NCBI GenBank assembly: GCA_051453625.1
Contig: JBOZIK010000001.1
Coordinates: 186,751,893-186,815,892 of the forward strand
Source: Welwitschia mirabilis
Lineage: Eukaryota > Gnetophyta > Gnetopsida > Welwitschiales
Direction of reading: 5' to 3'
Length of the DNA: 64,000 nt
A program made the position numbers and the translations under genes. Within the stretch, counting starts at the first letter, position 1. The number at the start of each line of letters is the position of its first letter. Positions 12,326 to 26,100 of the stretch are shown piece after piece. A model generated the notes under the pieces. It was not told the origin of the DNA. It worked only from the letters and a program-made list of their open reading frames with translations, and ran no database searches.

Positions 12326-12441
12326 GTACATCTATGGAAGAAAGATCAATCTTTACATTGAACAACTACCCAAGACATAAGTCTTTCATGGTTTTAATAT
12401 TTTAGAAATTCTCAAAAAAGATTACACTATCACATAAACTA

Positions 12442-15290
12442 TTAAATAATTACAATATATTTTCTTAGGCAATATGTGATGTCGTTAACTCCAACATCAG
12501 CAAGAATCATTGTGAAACTTATCTTGTAAAATAACTCAGCACTAGAAATTGCAATAACTTTCAATTTAACTTTGTAATCATGGTCACCAAGTAATGCATG
12601 ATGAACTAATGATGTAGGATTATCCAAAAGTATTATTCTATTAGATATAGTATTCCATTGACCATCATTTAAAATGCATTCTTTATTTAATGATGATAAT
12701 GGTACTTTTGGTGATCCATTCATAACCTACATATGATTAACAAACATAATGACCAATATGAAACTTGAATTCTATCTAAGTAATTAAAAATAAAATGATT
12801 TTTAGTTACCTCCTAAACATATTGTAAAGGTTATGCAATAACCTCTCTATTTGCCTTTTTCAATGTGGTCATATCCTTTGCTTACACTATTAATAATGTT
12901 CTGGGATTTTTCACTACTTCCATAGAAACTACAAGAAATCTTTCTTTTAAGATTTCATTATTAAGCATAAATTTGGAATCCCTTACCACAATTACTCCTT
13001 TTGGTATGACTTTATTGTACATATTCAACAATTGATAAGATGAAATAGTATCATCTTGTAAAAAGAAGAAATACTTTAGTATTTTAATAAATAACTTAAA
13101 CCATTACTTACATAAGGAAATATATGTTTAAATCCTTTGATTATCAATTGGCGTTAAACCACTAAATCTATTAAGAAATGAATTTATTTATCTTTAATTC
13201 ATTAAAGTACATAAAGTAGAATATGTATTGATCTATTACCTTCATTGAGACATTGTTTTGTACCATGGGAGAATTTACATTATTATATTAGAGTGTGTAC
13301 AAGCTAATTCCATTCTATAATTTAAAAATCATGTTAACACATGATAACATGTGTATTGGCATTACAAAAAGCTGAATTTGCATTCTTATCACGTGACCCA
13401 CTTGTTGTAACATATACATAATTTTTGAAATTTTTTATTCCATCACTTGCTAATTTCTTTTAAGTTTCTCATTCTTTTTTTTAATTTAATTTAAATTATG
13501 AACAACTTGAGATGAGCTCAAGAATGGTATTTTCTTTGAAAAGAAACGTTTCATTGTTATAGAGTCACTAACAACATGAACTCTACTAGGATGCTCAGGA
13601 CCTAGCACACATCTAATACAATCATCTCTAGCAGTTACCATGCTACTTAGGTCCTTATCAATCACTTTATTTACTTTCTTCTATATTAAATGATATAGGA
13701 TTTATTTAAATAATATATGTTTAAAGTATTATAAATTAAGTAATTAATACTTACAATAATTTCAATAGCTTNNNNNNNNNNNNNNNNNNNNNNNNNNNNN
13801 NNNNNNNNNNNNNNNNNNNNNNNNNNNNNNNNNNNNNNNNNNNNNNNNNNNNNNNNNNNNNNNNNNNNNNNNNNNNNNNNNNNNNNNNNNNNNNNNNNNN
13901 NNNNNNNNNNNNNNNNNNNNNNNNNNNNNNNNNNNNNNNNNNNNNNNNNNNNNNNNNNNNNNNNNNNNNNNNNNNNNNNNNNNNNNNNNNNNNNNNNNNN
14001 NNNNNNNNNNNNNNNNNNNNNNNNNNNNNNNNNNNNNNNNNNNNNNNNNNNNNNNNNNNNNNNNNNNNNNNNNNNNNNNNNNNNNNNNNNNNNNNNNNNN
14101 NNNNNNNNNNNNNNNNNNNNNNNNNNNNNNNNNNNNNNNNNNNNNNNNNNNNNNNNNNNNNNNNNNNNNNNNNNNNNNNNNNNNNNNNNNNNNNNNNNNN
14201 NNNNNNNNNNNNNNNNNNNNNNNNNNNNNNNNNNNNNNNNNNNNNNNNNNNNNNNNNNNNNNNNNNNNNNNNNNNNNNNNNNNNNNNNNNNNNNNNNNNN
14301 NNNNNNNNNNNNNNNNNNNNNNNNNNNNNNATGTTTAAAGTATTATAAATTAAGTACTTAATACTTACAATAATTTCAATAGCTTATGATGTAGTTGCCA
14401 CTTCATCAGGCCTAATGTACACCTTTTTCCATACATTTATATGATTTATTATTGTTAATAGATCACCTATGTTAACTCTTTGTAATAATCAGTATTTATA
14501 ACATATTATGAAAAACACATTATAAAAACATTTATTCTTATTAATTCAATACTTTATACCATATCATCTTATATTTTTTTCATAGGTTTTTATCCATAGA
14601 TATGATGTAAACCTTGTTGTGTCTTGCATCTTTTGTTTCTTTGTCTTACTTTCTATTAACACAGAGTAAAATTAAATGTTAAAAACATCTTAACAATTCT
14701 TTTAGAATGCATTATATATTAAACTATTAAAATGTGTCTTATATACATACCATTCATTTGAACTTATGTATGCCACTATATCTTACCATTGTTGTGGTTG
14801 AAACCCCTAAAGAACATGTGCAAGCCTATTTGTGTCATTATTGTGATATCATAAAAGTCCTTACCAGTTTGATTTTTTATTCATGCCATCGTCTACCCAT
14901 CTTTTTGAATATAATGTTCTTATTCTCTTTAGACATTTCAAATTTTTACTATATGTTTGACACATGTTAAAATGCAATGTAGTAATCACAAGTTATGTGT
15001 ATGTAATAATTATTTAATAATAACATACCTTGACCATGTTCCATAATTCAAATTTGAAATTCTTAGGTAATGCCCTTAATTCTTATAATTTTTTGATGCA
15101 ATTCTATTATTCCTTACTATTTCCCCCAAGTGGGATAATAATTTTTCTCTATTTGAACCAACCACTTGGCCTTTCTAATTCCATCTCAGTTGTATCTTGT
15201 AATTAGGCCAATTTTTGGCTAGATCAAGGCATTTTTCCTTTCTTCTTTTTGTGCAATTGGAGCTAGCGTCACCTTCTCCTATACATTATA
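12442..15290 (-). pseudogene. CACTA second ORF (plant transposase of the Ptta/En-Spm, Transposase_24 kind)
   Basis: Second coding unit of the CACTA element, read on the minus strand downstream of Tnp2. From its 5' side: about 15,270-15,020 reads CTKRRKEKCLDLAKNW, then VVGSNREKLLSHLGEIVRNN and the decayed equivalent of 'PKxFKxxLWxxV', the conserved N-terminal part of these proteins. Next, 14,950-14,730 has CLKRIRTLYSKRW and LVAYISSNEW, although in the family consensus the edit/SxxxxSE-like line precedes the K/R-rich line. At 13,670-13,570, DDCIRCVLGPEHPSRVHVV matches the 'LGxxEHxGRVRGxG' motif. The last block, 12,723-12,442, is an open 93-residue frame with NPTSLVHHALLGDHDYKVKL, resembling the C-terminal 'VHxxPLGxDxVKVxV' domain. 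A 559-N gap (13,772-14,330) interrupts it. Stops and frameshifts show it is inactive. The protein normally cooperates with Tnp2 in binding element ends. Confidence 0.7.
13772..14330. other. Assembly gap of 559 N with duplicated flanks
   Basis: About 60 bp before the gap (ending ATTTCAATAGCTT) recur immediately after it (14,331-14,385) with a single visible difference, so the same locus was probably assembled twice. Confidence 0.85.
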
Positions 15291-16094
15291 AAATATCTAA
15301 TTAATAAAAATTAAAAAAAGGTAATGGAGTACTTACTCTTAAACATCTATCTATTATTACCTAGAATAGTATAAGATATACTTTGCTCTTGGCATGGAGA
15401 ATTATTAACATTCTCAAAACCTCAAGAGAAAGAACTATTTATGAGTAAATGATATTTCGAAATGAAACTTAGTTTTGATACATGTACATGTAAAATATAG
15501 TGATAAAACAATATGTTTATTAGTAAATCATGTACTGTTAGAAGGTTTCATGTCCCAAATTCCTCCTCTTTTTCTTATACCCATAAGAAGGTTGTTATCC
15601 CTCAAAATATGCAACACAGATATTTGTACTTAGAAGATACCTAAAAGAGTAATAAATATATGTTAAGAAGGTTATACTAATTACTAGAATTAAATCAATT
15701 AAGACTAGCATATATTAATTATTTAAAAAATATCAAAAACATGATGATGCTTTTCAAAATTATCAAACATAATTTGATTTTCTAACTTATATTTTCAAAT
15801 CCAACTTATATTTTCATAACTCAATTCTACAAAGTAATGTAAAAATGAATACTAATACACATAAAAAAACAATTTAGAAACTTGCTCAACATACCTCTAG
15901 TAAAATGCAAACAAAGATAACTATGCACCACCCCTAATGTCCTCTTTGCTTTTAACAACATAGCCACATGTAGTATTTAGCTAGATCAATACCATTACAT
16001 AAAATATATATAAAAATTATATCAATTATTTAATAATATAAGCATACATAAACATATACTCTCTTATAACATGCATACTGTGAACAATCTAGAG

Positions 16095-19000
16095 CTTGTA
16101 AATTCAAAGCATTAACCATGGTGCCATCTGAATCTGTTTAAGTCCACTTCATGTTTTCAACTTTAGCATCATTCTCCTTATCAAGGAGGTAACTATGATG
16201 TAAGAATGTCAAATTATCTTCCCCATCCTCTTCCACTTTAGAAAATTCTTCATTTTTACTCTCACAATAAATATGTCTTAGATTAAATAATGCTATAATA
16301 CTCCATAAAGGATTCTTAATGTCCCTTATATAGAAAACCTATGATGCTTGACTAGCTAATATGAATAGTTCATCTTATACACAATTATTCTTGACATATT
16401 TACTTGTGTTAACAAGCATGAAACCATACTCATCCTTCTTTATGTTAGATTATTGAAGAATATCAAACCATTCATATTTGAAGACCACAACATTGAATAT
16501 GGAATTATAATCTAATATAACTATATCTTTTAAGACATCATAAGATTTTACATTATTACTTATAGGATTTCTATCCTTTGCACTTGATACACATGAAGTA
16601 CTTCCAATTATAGAAACTTCACTATTTTGACATGTTAGCTCTACATATCTCTCTTTTACATGAAACCTATACCTATTGACTAGGTATCCTTTATACATTT
16701 ATGCATGTCTACTTGGATGATGTGATAATCATTTTACTTCTTTTTCTTGCTCTTCATTAAGCATGCCTTTTTTTCTTAACTTGTAAATTTGAAACATCAA
16801 AACTTTATATGCATATTACAAACATCATAATTACATGGCCATTAATAACTTTATATAGAATTCATTATGCATTACATGTTCTTCAAACCAAGTAGTAAAG
16901 TAAACTCTATGCATTTGAATCTATGAAGACTTTTTCATTTATGAAAAGCCTCTATGAATTTCGTGAAGGTGTTGAATGTACACATAATATAGTTAAAAAT
17001 ATATATAATAACAACAAAATAATGACATGTTGTTTAACTTATGTTACATATGATTCACTACATGGGTTGTTAAACAACACATATCTATGTGCCTATTTAA
17101 TTTCTATGTTACTCAACATTTTTCTATCCACAATATCTAGTGATCTTCCTTCTTGATGTATAGATGATTCACTAGAGTTATTATCAATAACTTTATTTTA
17201 TTGTAATTTATTTTCAAATGTATCACATTTATCATGTACTTAGTGCAAAAACTTAATGCTTCCTCTATAAGAAAAGATTTTGAAATGCATGCCTCTAGTT
17301 TGTTCTTAGTTTTGACATATCCTTTTAAAACTTTTAAGAACCTAAATGGTAGACATGTAAAAAATTTATAGTTAGTTAATAATTATTAATAAGCTACATT
17401 TATGACAAAAAAAAAGGATGCTTATTACCTTTCTATAGGATACATCCATCAATACTGCATAAGCTACAAAATTTAATCTCCCTTACCAAATGGATAGGTA
17501 AATGCATCATGATATTAAAAAAGCTAGAGGAAATATTCTATTAAGATCACATAGTATGATATTAATTCTTGATTTTAGTTCTCACAAAAGTTTTATATTA
17601 ATTTTCTTGTCACAAATCTACTTGAAGAAGAGACACATTACATTTGAATTATTAATGGATGCACCTTAGATGGAAGTAAGTTATTCCAAGCAATGGGAAG
17701 AATGACTTGCAAAAGAACATGGTATTTATAACTATTAAGCATAAAAAGTCTATGTTCCTTTTGTTGGATACACTTATGAATATTTGATAGATACCCATCT
17801 AGAAGTTTCAACTCTAATAACATATTGAGAAAAGAATTCTTTTTTTGTACTGACATCATAAAACTAATAGGTGGAAGAAATTCCTTTTTACCATCACTCA
17901 TCATAATGGCTGAAAGTTCATCTTTGATACCTAGCTTTTTTAGATAAATTCATGCTTCAATCATATTCTTTGATTTTTCTTTAATATTGAGGATAGTGCT
18001 TAGCAAGCTCTCACACACATTTTTTTCAATATGCATTAACATCTAGATTATGTCAAACATCATGTTTCTATGAATATGTTAGAAATGAAAAAAGTATTAA
18101 ATAAAATCAAGATAAAGAAAAAGAATTTATTACTAAACTATTTTATAAACTTTTATTACCTTCCAGTATGAGATATTAAATATTATGAATTTCTTTTTTC
18201 ATATATTTATATTCTCTTCCCCTTGAATGCCCAAAATAACTTTCTTGCATCTGGTATGTGACCTTGTAAATTTACTAGGTGGAGTGACCTTTAACTCATT
18301 TCCTTGATTTTCATGTTTTGACATTTCAGTCCTCTTTTATTAATGTTCAGAAATGCACTTCGCCCAAGTAAAATCCATGTTATCAAGTTGGAAAAGAATC
18401 TCTTCACTGCTTAATGGCATGGGTTCTTCTTCTTCTACTNNNNNNNNNNNNNNNNNNNNNNNNNNNNNNNNNNNNNNNNNNNNNNNNNNNNNNNNNNNNN
18501 NNNNNNNNNNNNNNNNNNNNNNNNNNNNNNNNNNNNNNNNNNNNNNNNNNNNNNNNNNNNNNNNNNNNNNNNNNNNNNNNNNNNNNNNNNNNNNNNNNNN
18601 NNNNNNNNNNNNNNNNNNNNNNNNNNNNNNNNNNNNNNNNNNNNNNNNNNNNNNNNNNNNNNNNNNNNNNNNNNNNNNNNNNNNNNNNNNNNNNNNNNNN
18701 NNNNNNNNNNNNNNNNNNNNNNNNNNNNNNNNNNNNNNNNNNNNNNNNNNNNNNNNNNNNNNNNNNNNNNNNNNNNNNNNNNNNNNNNNNNNNNNNNNNN
18801 NNNNNNNNNNNNNNNNNNNNNNNNNNNNNNNNNNNNNNNNNNNNNNNNNNNNNNNNNNNNNNNNNNNNNNNNNNNNNNNNNNNNNNNNNNNNNNNNNNNN
18901 NNNNNNNNNNNNNNNNNNNNNNNNNNNNNNNNNNNNNNNNNNNNNNNNNNNNNNNNNNNNNNNNNNNNNNNNNNNNNNNNNNNNNNTTATCAAGGAATCT

Positions 19001-20390
19001 TCTATTCCCTTATTAGTAATGTTTCTTACTATGAGACAACCATAAAAAATTGGTCTTATAAGCACATATAAGACATAATAATCTCCTCTTCATAATCCAT
19101 CCTGAGATGTTTTCAAATTCTATAAATTCACGTATTATCCAAAGTAGTGCTACTTTCATGGTAAAGAACTCCTTCTTTAGTTTGTCAAATATTTTTACTT
19201 CTTCATATCATAGTATTTTCAATTCTTCAATAAGAGGTTGAAGGTATACATCAATATGTTTTTCTAGTTTCTTAGGCCCCAGTATGAGTAAAGAAAGTAT
19301 CACATACAACCTTTTCATGCATAGTCAGGATGCTAAGTTATATACTACTATCATAACTAGTCAATAATCACAAGAAGTGGAAAGCATCCCAAAAGGATTA
19401 AATCCATCTATTGCAATACTGAGTCTTACATATTTGGATTTGAGCTTAAATTAATTGTATGGTTCATTAATATTTTTCCATAAGATAGAATATACTAGAT
19501 GTCATATTATGCAATAGTCTATTTTTTTTTAAATGTCATATTATATGTTCCACCATTGTGCATGATGCATAAAGCCTTTATAGCTTTGGAATTAATGGAA
19601 AGTATCACAATACTTTGGTAGGTAATCTTTTCTCTAGTTTACTATCCTTGGGACCTCCCTTTGATTTTTATCTAGACATACCACACTGAAGACATTAGTT
19701 TTTATTCTCATGCTCCTTCCAATATTAGACACATTCATTAGGGCATGCATGTATTTTAGCATATTTCATACCTAGGGAGTTAATTGTACTTTTCAATTGA
19801 CCATAAGAACTTGGAATTGCATTACCTTCTAGAAAAGAGTCATGTAGGATATTAAGCAATATTGCAAATGCTGAATTTAACCATCCACCCATTTCTTTAA
19901 TGGTAAGTAATTTGATAATCAAAGAAAGATTTGTATATTTTGTGCAACTAAGGTATAATGGATTCTTACCTTATTTGATTAGCCTATCATATTCTGCATT
20001 TTTTACATCACCACTAAAGTTATCAGAATTTTATAAATTGATGGTGTTTTTTTCTTCATGTGATTACTTCCCATCATTAAAAAACATAAAGTCTTATTTC
20101 ATCATAGAAACATGATCATCTTGTATTATATTTGGGCTACTACATCTGTCATAGTATGTTTCTGATGCTTTCCCATGCAAAGTCCACATTATGTATGTAA
20201 GATCTATGCCTTTGCATAAAAAATGCTTAAAAACAATATTTGGTTGTCGATAACAAGTGGTGTAGCATTTCACACATGGATAAAGTATGCTTTAGAAACT
20301 AAGGGAATTGTTAATTGCAAAATATATGAATGACTTTACATCATTCTCATACTCTTTTTATGTCCTCCACATATTAATATTAGATAAATA
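16095..20390 (-). pseudogene. CACTA (En/Spm) transposase Tnp2 with DUF4218 and DUF4216, decayed
   Basis: Transposase of a plant CACTA DNA transposon, which cuts the element at its CACTA ends. Domains in order on the minus strand: transposase-associated domain at about 20,385-20,140 (EYENDVKSFIYFAINNSLSF, then PCVKC and the C-x-H region LCKGIDLTYIMWTLHG); Tnp2 core at 19,920-19,725 (GGWLNSAFAILLNILHD, KYAKIHACPNEC), 19,700-19,570 (CGMSR, YFPLIPKL), 19,450-19,380 (AIDGFNPFG, keeping the acidic residue), 19,260-19,180 (IDVYLQPLIEELKILW), then a 547-N gap, 18,430-18,360 (LSSEEILFQLDNMDF) and 18,045-17,960 (MHIEKNVCESLLSTILNIK). DUF4218 starts inside 17,904-17,638 (LLDGYLSNIHKCI, HVLLQVILPIAWNNLLP) and ends near 17,060 (HRYVLFN). 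DUF4216 covers 16,698-16,200 (VNRYRFHVKERYVE, FNVVVFKYEWFDI, DELFILASQASQVFYI). Many stops and frameshifts make it inactive. Terminal inverted repeats could not be placed. Confidence 0.9.
18440..18986. other. Assembly gap of 547 N inside the Tnp2 core
   Basis: Removes the middle of the Tnp2 core. Long frames running through it are artefacts of the N run. Confidence 0.9.
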
Positions 20391-22494
20391 AGTATATAAT
20401 ATTTTTGAAGTTACATAAATAACTTTATACATAATTGGATTATGTAATATCTATTCATAAACATCAAGCCCTTGTCTAGTGCATAAATGGACTTATCAAA
20501 TGATGACGATGAACATGATGATATCATTACATGTATTGCTATAATAGTCTCAACACAAGGTAAATTATCATAAATGAACATGATAAATGCATCCTTTTTT
20601 GCATATCAATAAAGACATTAAGGGGGAAGAAAAAATCCATTATGATTATATAAAAATCTAAATAACATATTAAAAAGAAATATGTTTCAAATGATAAAGA
20701 ATCATAGATAGCCTTAATTTAGAATTAGTATCATGTATAAGTAGGACTAAAAGTTTAAACCCCATTTTATCACATGATACTACTTAGTTTTAAAAAAACT
20801 TTATTGAATAAGTAATGTCTTAATAATCACTTTAGTTTAATATTAATCAACCCCTAAATCCTAGATCACAATTCTCGCAAGGTTGAGACATAAAAATAAA
20901 TACAAAAGTCAAAAAATCATAGCTAAAGAGTGTAGAAAAATTCTTCATTCAAACGTATAACTAATTTTATTTCAAGCAATATGACTTTTTATTGATTACA
21001 CAGGATTCATAAACCTTTGAAATGTTCTAATTTTACTTCTTCCTAATTTATTTACCTCATTTATAAGATAAATTTGAAGCATAATAACACCTAAAATAGC
21101 TTCTTATGAAGCATTCTTTTCAATTATACTATGTAAATTTTCTAAGACAAACAAGAGGTAACATGTAGAAACCTATGTATAGGCATTCATGTGGCTTTAT
21201 TTTATCATAGACATTATGTTTCTTGACCTCTAAAGCATAATTTCCTTATGTTAAATGATATTTTATGGTCTTCAAATTACATGGTCTTTCATTATAGCTG
21301 CAAACATGTTTGTTTCACATTATTTGCTCTTCAAATAGCAAATGAGGACTCATGGATATTTTTTTAATTCTTATCATAATTAGTAATGGGATTCCTTATC
21401 GATATGAAATTTTAAAAAAAAATTACAATTACAAAACATTCATAATAGTATTAAATGCTGATGTTGTATTTTTGGTCTTATATATTTTCTAGTTATGGGA
21501 ATTCATATTTGATGAGTGATATTGTCATATCACCAATCACTAATTACTATCCCAGATGGACATACTTTGATGTGTTTTAAATTGTTTATACATAAATTTT
21601 TTGGTGTTGTCATGATTATATCAGTAAGAAAATGCTGTAGTAATAAAAAGTACTTTATTTTTAAATTTAAAATAGGTGAATAATACTAAGGTGATTCATG
21701 ACTATTAGCACAAGGTAAGTTTTGAGACCTTCATGAAGATTACATAGAACATGGGAGTGAAACTATCTAAGCATATCAAAATCACACTCATAAGCAATGA
21801 TAAATGTAAAAGTAATCAGTCAATAATAAATTGTATGAGATGGATAACAATGCTAATACACACACACATACACGTATGAGTTCATAGAAAAACATATCGT
21901 TCATTGATAAGAGTGATGGGTAAAAACAAAATGAACATATGTTAGCAATAACCTTGGATATTATAGGTTTATACAGTGCGGAAAAAAAACTTAGATCCTA
22001 TCAGCTTACCAATGTTATTAGTTCATTTGGCAAAGTAAAATTTTATGGTTCTTTTCTCTAACTGAAGAGGTGGTATCAAAATAATTAGGTCTTATTTATA
22101 GTTTGTATAGAGCATATTGAAACTTTTGTTGAGTGTCCCATAATTAAATGGATGAGAGGATATAATACTATTATCACGTGATAAAATATTTTGAGATATT
22201 TTTAGTTAAAATATTTTTAGTTAAAATACTTGCAACTGCACTTCCCCTTACACCCACACTCTTTTTTAGACATTATGAATGCATTTCTAATGGACCAAAT
22301 ATCAGTAACAACATTGACTTCCCCACAAATGTTTTTACTCTATTAATTTTTAGTCCTTAATGATTCTAGAGGTAATTCTTTCTTTTGTTACACTTATGCA
22401 CTACAATATCATTGGTAAAGAATCTAGTGAAAGTGGTAATATTTTGGATTTTGTTTGTTTTCTATAGATCAAAGGCACTAACATTGCCATGTAA
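20391..22494. other. No gene seen; expected 5' end of the CACTA element
   Basis: Upstream (minus sense) of Tnp2. It should hold the 5' untranslated part and the right terminal inverted repeat of the CACTA element. A CTAGTG end is present near 20,476, but no matching left end was found. A 60-residue frame at 22,178-22,360 has no recognised domain. Confidence 0.35.
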
Positions 22495-22883
22495 ATGCAA
22501 GTGAAGAATATTTCTCCTATGTCTATTACATACCATTATTTGATCAATGGACTATTCAAGGAAGGGAATGTGTAGGATGTTGAAAACCTAATTGATAACA
22601 TGAGGGAAGAATGTTAGTTCCCTAGTACAAGAAAATATAAACTATTGATTCATGGCTATGTAAAACATGGAATATTTTGGAATGTGTTTGAGCTTCTTAA
22701 AGAAATGAAAATTAATAATATTTCCCTCATAAAGTATGTGAGGCTAGTTTTCTTGAGTATCTACGTGTGCGAAATATGATAGAAGAAGTGAATGCACTGA
22801 TTAATGAAATGGTCAAGATAGATTTAATTCCTAATGAGAAAAATTACAAGATTCTAGTAGAGGAACATTACAAAAGCAAGTAG
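22495..22883 (+). pseudogene. Pentatricopeptide repeat (PPR) gene fragment
   Basis: Degenerate pentatricopeptide repeats, the 35-residue RNA-binding helix pairs of organelle RNA-processing proteins. One frame reads ITYHYLINGLFKEGNV (consensus VTYNTLINGLCKxGxV), then DVENLIDNMREEC, then PSTRKYKLLIHGYVKHGIFW and VFELLKEMK. After a frameshift near 22,735 another frame reads EYLRVRNMIEEVNALINEM, then IPNEKNYKILVEEHY. Two in-frame stops plus the frameshift show a pseudogene. Two to three repeats remain. The P-type motif length fits a plain PPR protein. It is flanked on the right by AGCAAGTAGTAAAT mini-repeats and AAGGC cluster 3, so it may be a gene fragment carried next to a transposon. Confidence 0.75.
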
Positions 22884-22940
22884 TAAATAGTAAGAAGCAA
22901 GTAGTAAATCTTATTTACAAGAGCAAGTAAGTAGTAAAAA
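22872..22940 (+). repeat. Short tandem AGCAAGTAGTAAAT repeat
   Basis: AGCAAGTAGTAAAT occurs in three to four imperfect copies directly after the PPR remnant. Replication slippage is the simple explanation. Confidence 0.6.
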
Positions 22941-23072
22941 AGTGGCAAGCGAGCACAACAGTGAGTGAGCGTGATGAGTGACTAGCAAGTGAAGGTTCAA
23001 GGTTTTGTGTAAAATATTTATTTTTGTCTTTAACAAAGACATGCTTTATTTTTCTTTTCTTCTCTTGGTTGG

Positions 23073-23150
23073 TTTTAAGGCATTTGTTTGTTATGACCTT
23101 AAAAACCTATCTCATTTTTAAGGATTTTTTTAATAAATGCCTTAAAAATA
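23073..23150. repeat. AAGGCATTT inverted-repeat cluster 3
   Basis: TTTTAAGGCATTTGTTTG is followed 50 bp later by TTAATAAATGCCTTAAAAAT, an inverted pair of the same word seen in clusters 1, 2 and 4. Confidence 0.6.
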
Positions 23151-26100
23151 ACTAAAACTAGCCATTACTTCAATTTTATTTTCATGTCTTTCACTATTGG
23201 GACAACTACTCTATGTTATCTAATACTAGTAACTTATAGGATTTTACTACTAATTCCCTATGCTATTCCCTGTTCTCTTGATTTCCCTCTAATGTTAATC
23301 TCACATTTCCATCATAGAAAATACAAATTTCTTATATTTTGGAAGTATGAAATGTGATGAGATTTATCATTTGATTCTATGGTTGCTCAATGTCTTATAT
23401 TTCTTTACTAAGATCATCTTTATCTTTATCATAGTTTTCATCAAAACATATAGAGGATGATTTTTCTACTGAAGCATGAACAAGTAATGGATAAAATATT
23501 ATATAAACAATGATCTTTGTAGAAGAAAAGGCTATTGTTGAGTCTCACTTTTACCTACATCTTTATCTACATATTACTTCTAAAAGCAATAAGCTGTTTA
23601 TTACAACTTCTCTAAAAAAATGGACAATAATATAAGCAACTACTTGAATGAAGAAGAAATTACTAGATTGATTAAATTATGAATTTAGAGAAGTCAAAAG
23701 AAGAAACTACTTGAATATCTACTTCAATAGCATGTTTTACATTGATTTAAGGCATATGCCAATAATAAGAAAAAATGATGACATAACCATATTAGCAATG
23801 CTTAAGAAATAGGAGGTGTTAAGAATTTCAACCTACAATATAAAAAAAGCTATATTTTATTATTGAATATAATAGAATTGCATTAGAATTCTTTATCTCT
23901 AAGGAGGACAACAAATGCTTCAAATTATTGGCATTAATTAAACTGAAAGATGTGATTAAGACAGCAGCATCAGTCAAACTATAAGTATTGAGAGGAGCAT
24001 TGAAAAAAGACGAGGATGACATAAAAGGGAAGAAATAAAGTAGGTAAATCAATGCATAAGAAGGCTAACATTTCTAATGAAAAAGCATTGAGAATCTGAA
24101 AAATATGAGACTCATTAAAGGAATTGAGGAAAGTATTAATAAAAAGAGAGAAATAACTATAAATTAAATCCTCTTTCTGGATAGAACATCATTACTCTTT
24201 ATGGATAGAAGCAGAGTCAATCTTGATTTTATGAGTTCTATGAAAACATAGCCTTGCAACTAGATTAAATTGAATTACAATTAAATTCAATCATTAATTT
24301 TCCATTTCTTATTATATTAAAGTAGTATCCAAAGATACTATAGAACATTATACTAAAATGTTTAAGAAATACCAGTAAAGTTTCATATCCTTCCTATGTA
24401 AACTGGTTTGGGATTAGAAACATAGATGTGGTCTCAAAGCCTCAGGAGGCACACTATGTTAAAGAATTGTAGGAGATATCTAAATGTGTGCAAAGAAGTC
24501 TATGTGTGACTTAGCTATTTTGTGAATAACTTCATCATTTTTAAGAGAGTATTGCTACCCTCCATACTGTCTTGCAACCTTCCAATTTTGAGCCTTAACT
24601 ATTTACCTTCCTTTGCCATAGTGCTTAAGAAATAGCATTAATGTCCTTTACAATTTAAAAAATAGGTATATTTAACCACTTTCAAATCAACTGCTAGCTA
24701 CATTTCTAGTTTTAAGACCTGTCATCTTTAATTCCTACATTTTTGTTTTAGAAGTCATCCTATCAACTTCATCAAGCACATTTACAAAAAGGGACAAAAC
24801 TAATCATAAGGCTTCCATATTTTCATTGAATAGTTTCTCCAACTCACTAGGATACACTATCTACCAACACTATTAGTTTTCTTATAGTAACACTATATGT
24901 GTATTCATAGAAATTTATTTTAAGTCTAAGTTAGCTTTTTTAATTAGTTTCATAATTTTTAAAGTTCTATCATCTAACACCTTCCTACATCATAAGGATC
25001 ATGAAAACTAAAGTGGACAGCAACTATATTAGAAAACAACCTTTATATGATGAAGTAAGAAAAATTACTTTAGAAGTATTAATAAGTTACATATAGATAG
25101 ATATTTTAAATTTTATTATTTGAAATGAGATACTTACATAAATGAAAATCCTTATTAAATTACTAGAAAGATACATTTATGAAAGTGTAAGGACTAAAAG
25201 TATCTAAAAGTTTTTGAAATTTTTGTTAGCATATTTGAAATGAATTTGGAGAACTAAATGTTTTTAGAAAATACAATAAAAATAGATAGAAAACATGACT
25301 AGATATCTAAAAGACTAACTATTTTTTTATGCTTTCATACTTGGAGAATTAGTTTAATTCTAATGCTCTATTTTTTGTTAGCTTTCTATTCATATAGAAT
25401 TGCTGAAATTCTTAAATATTTACTTTTTCATACATCAAAAATATACAAAACCTCTAACCTCTAACTTACATCAATCATGGCCTTATCTATAGAATCGAAA
25501 TATGTTTTATAATTGATTTAATAAATTCCATAATGTGGAGGATCAATCCACAAGGGATCACTCATGCTCCTATGTACTTTATCATTAAGAGAGGTAACTC
25601 AATGAAGGGTAGCAATCAATAGTATTTCTAAAAGCATTAACAATTAGGACACATATGCCAAGAATAATCGCATCTTGTTTCATGTTTTATAAGTTGTAAT
25701 TAAGCATAGTTAGATAATTTTACATCAAACTCTAATGGATATCTATCAAATGATATAATAGGGCCAAATTTGAGAATGGAGTAAGAAAAGAATGCAAAAG
25801 GATGAAAAGATTATGGGGTAACTCTTTATACTTAGATCTTAAAATACAAGGCAAGTTAGACATAATTCAAGTTATTATCTTCTGGATATATTCATAGGAA
25901 AACCTATAGCTCATCTAAGAAATTCATTATACATTTATATAATATACTTTCCCTTGAAATGAAATTTAAAAATTAACCACCAACAAGAAAGAACTTCTTT
26001 ATTATCAGAATAATCAAGAAGAAACATTCATTTTATGGGGCCAAATACTTAAAATCACTAAAAGAAAATAAAATATAAAAAAATAGAATACAAGAGATTA

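Noticed and set aside
16923-17156. 77-residue plus-strand frame
   Set aside because: Antisense to the end of DUF4218 of Tnp2 (HRYVLFN reads on the minus strand).
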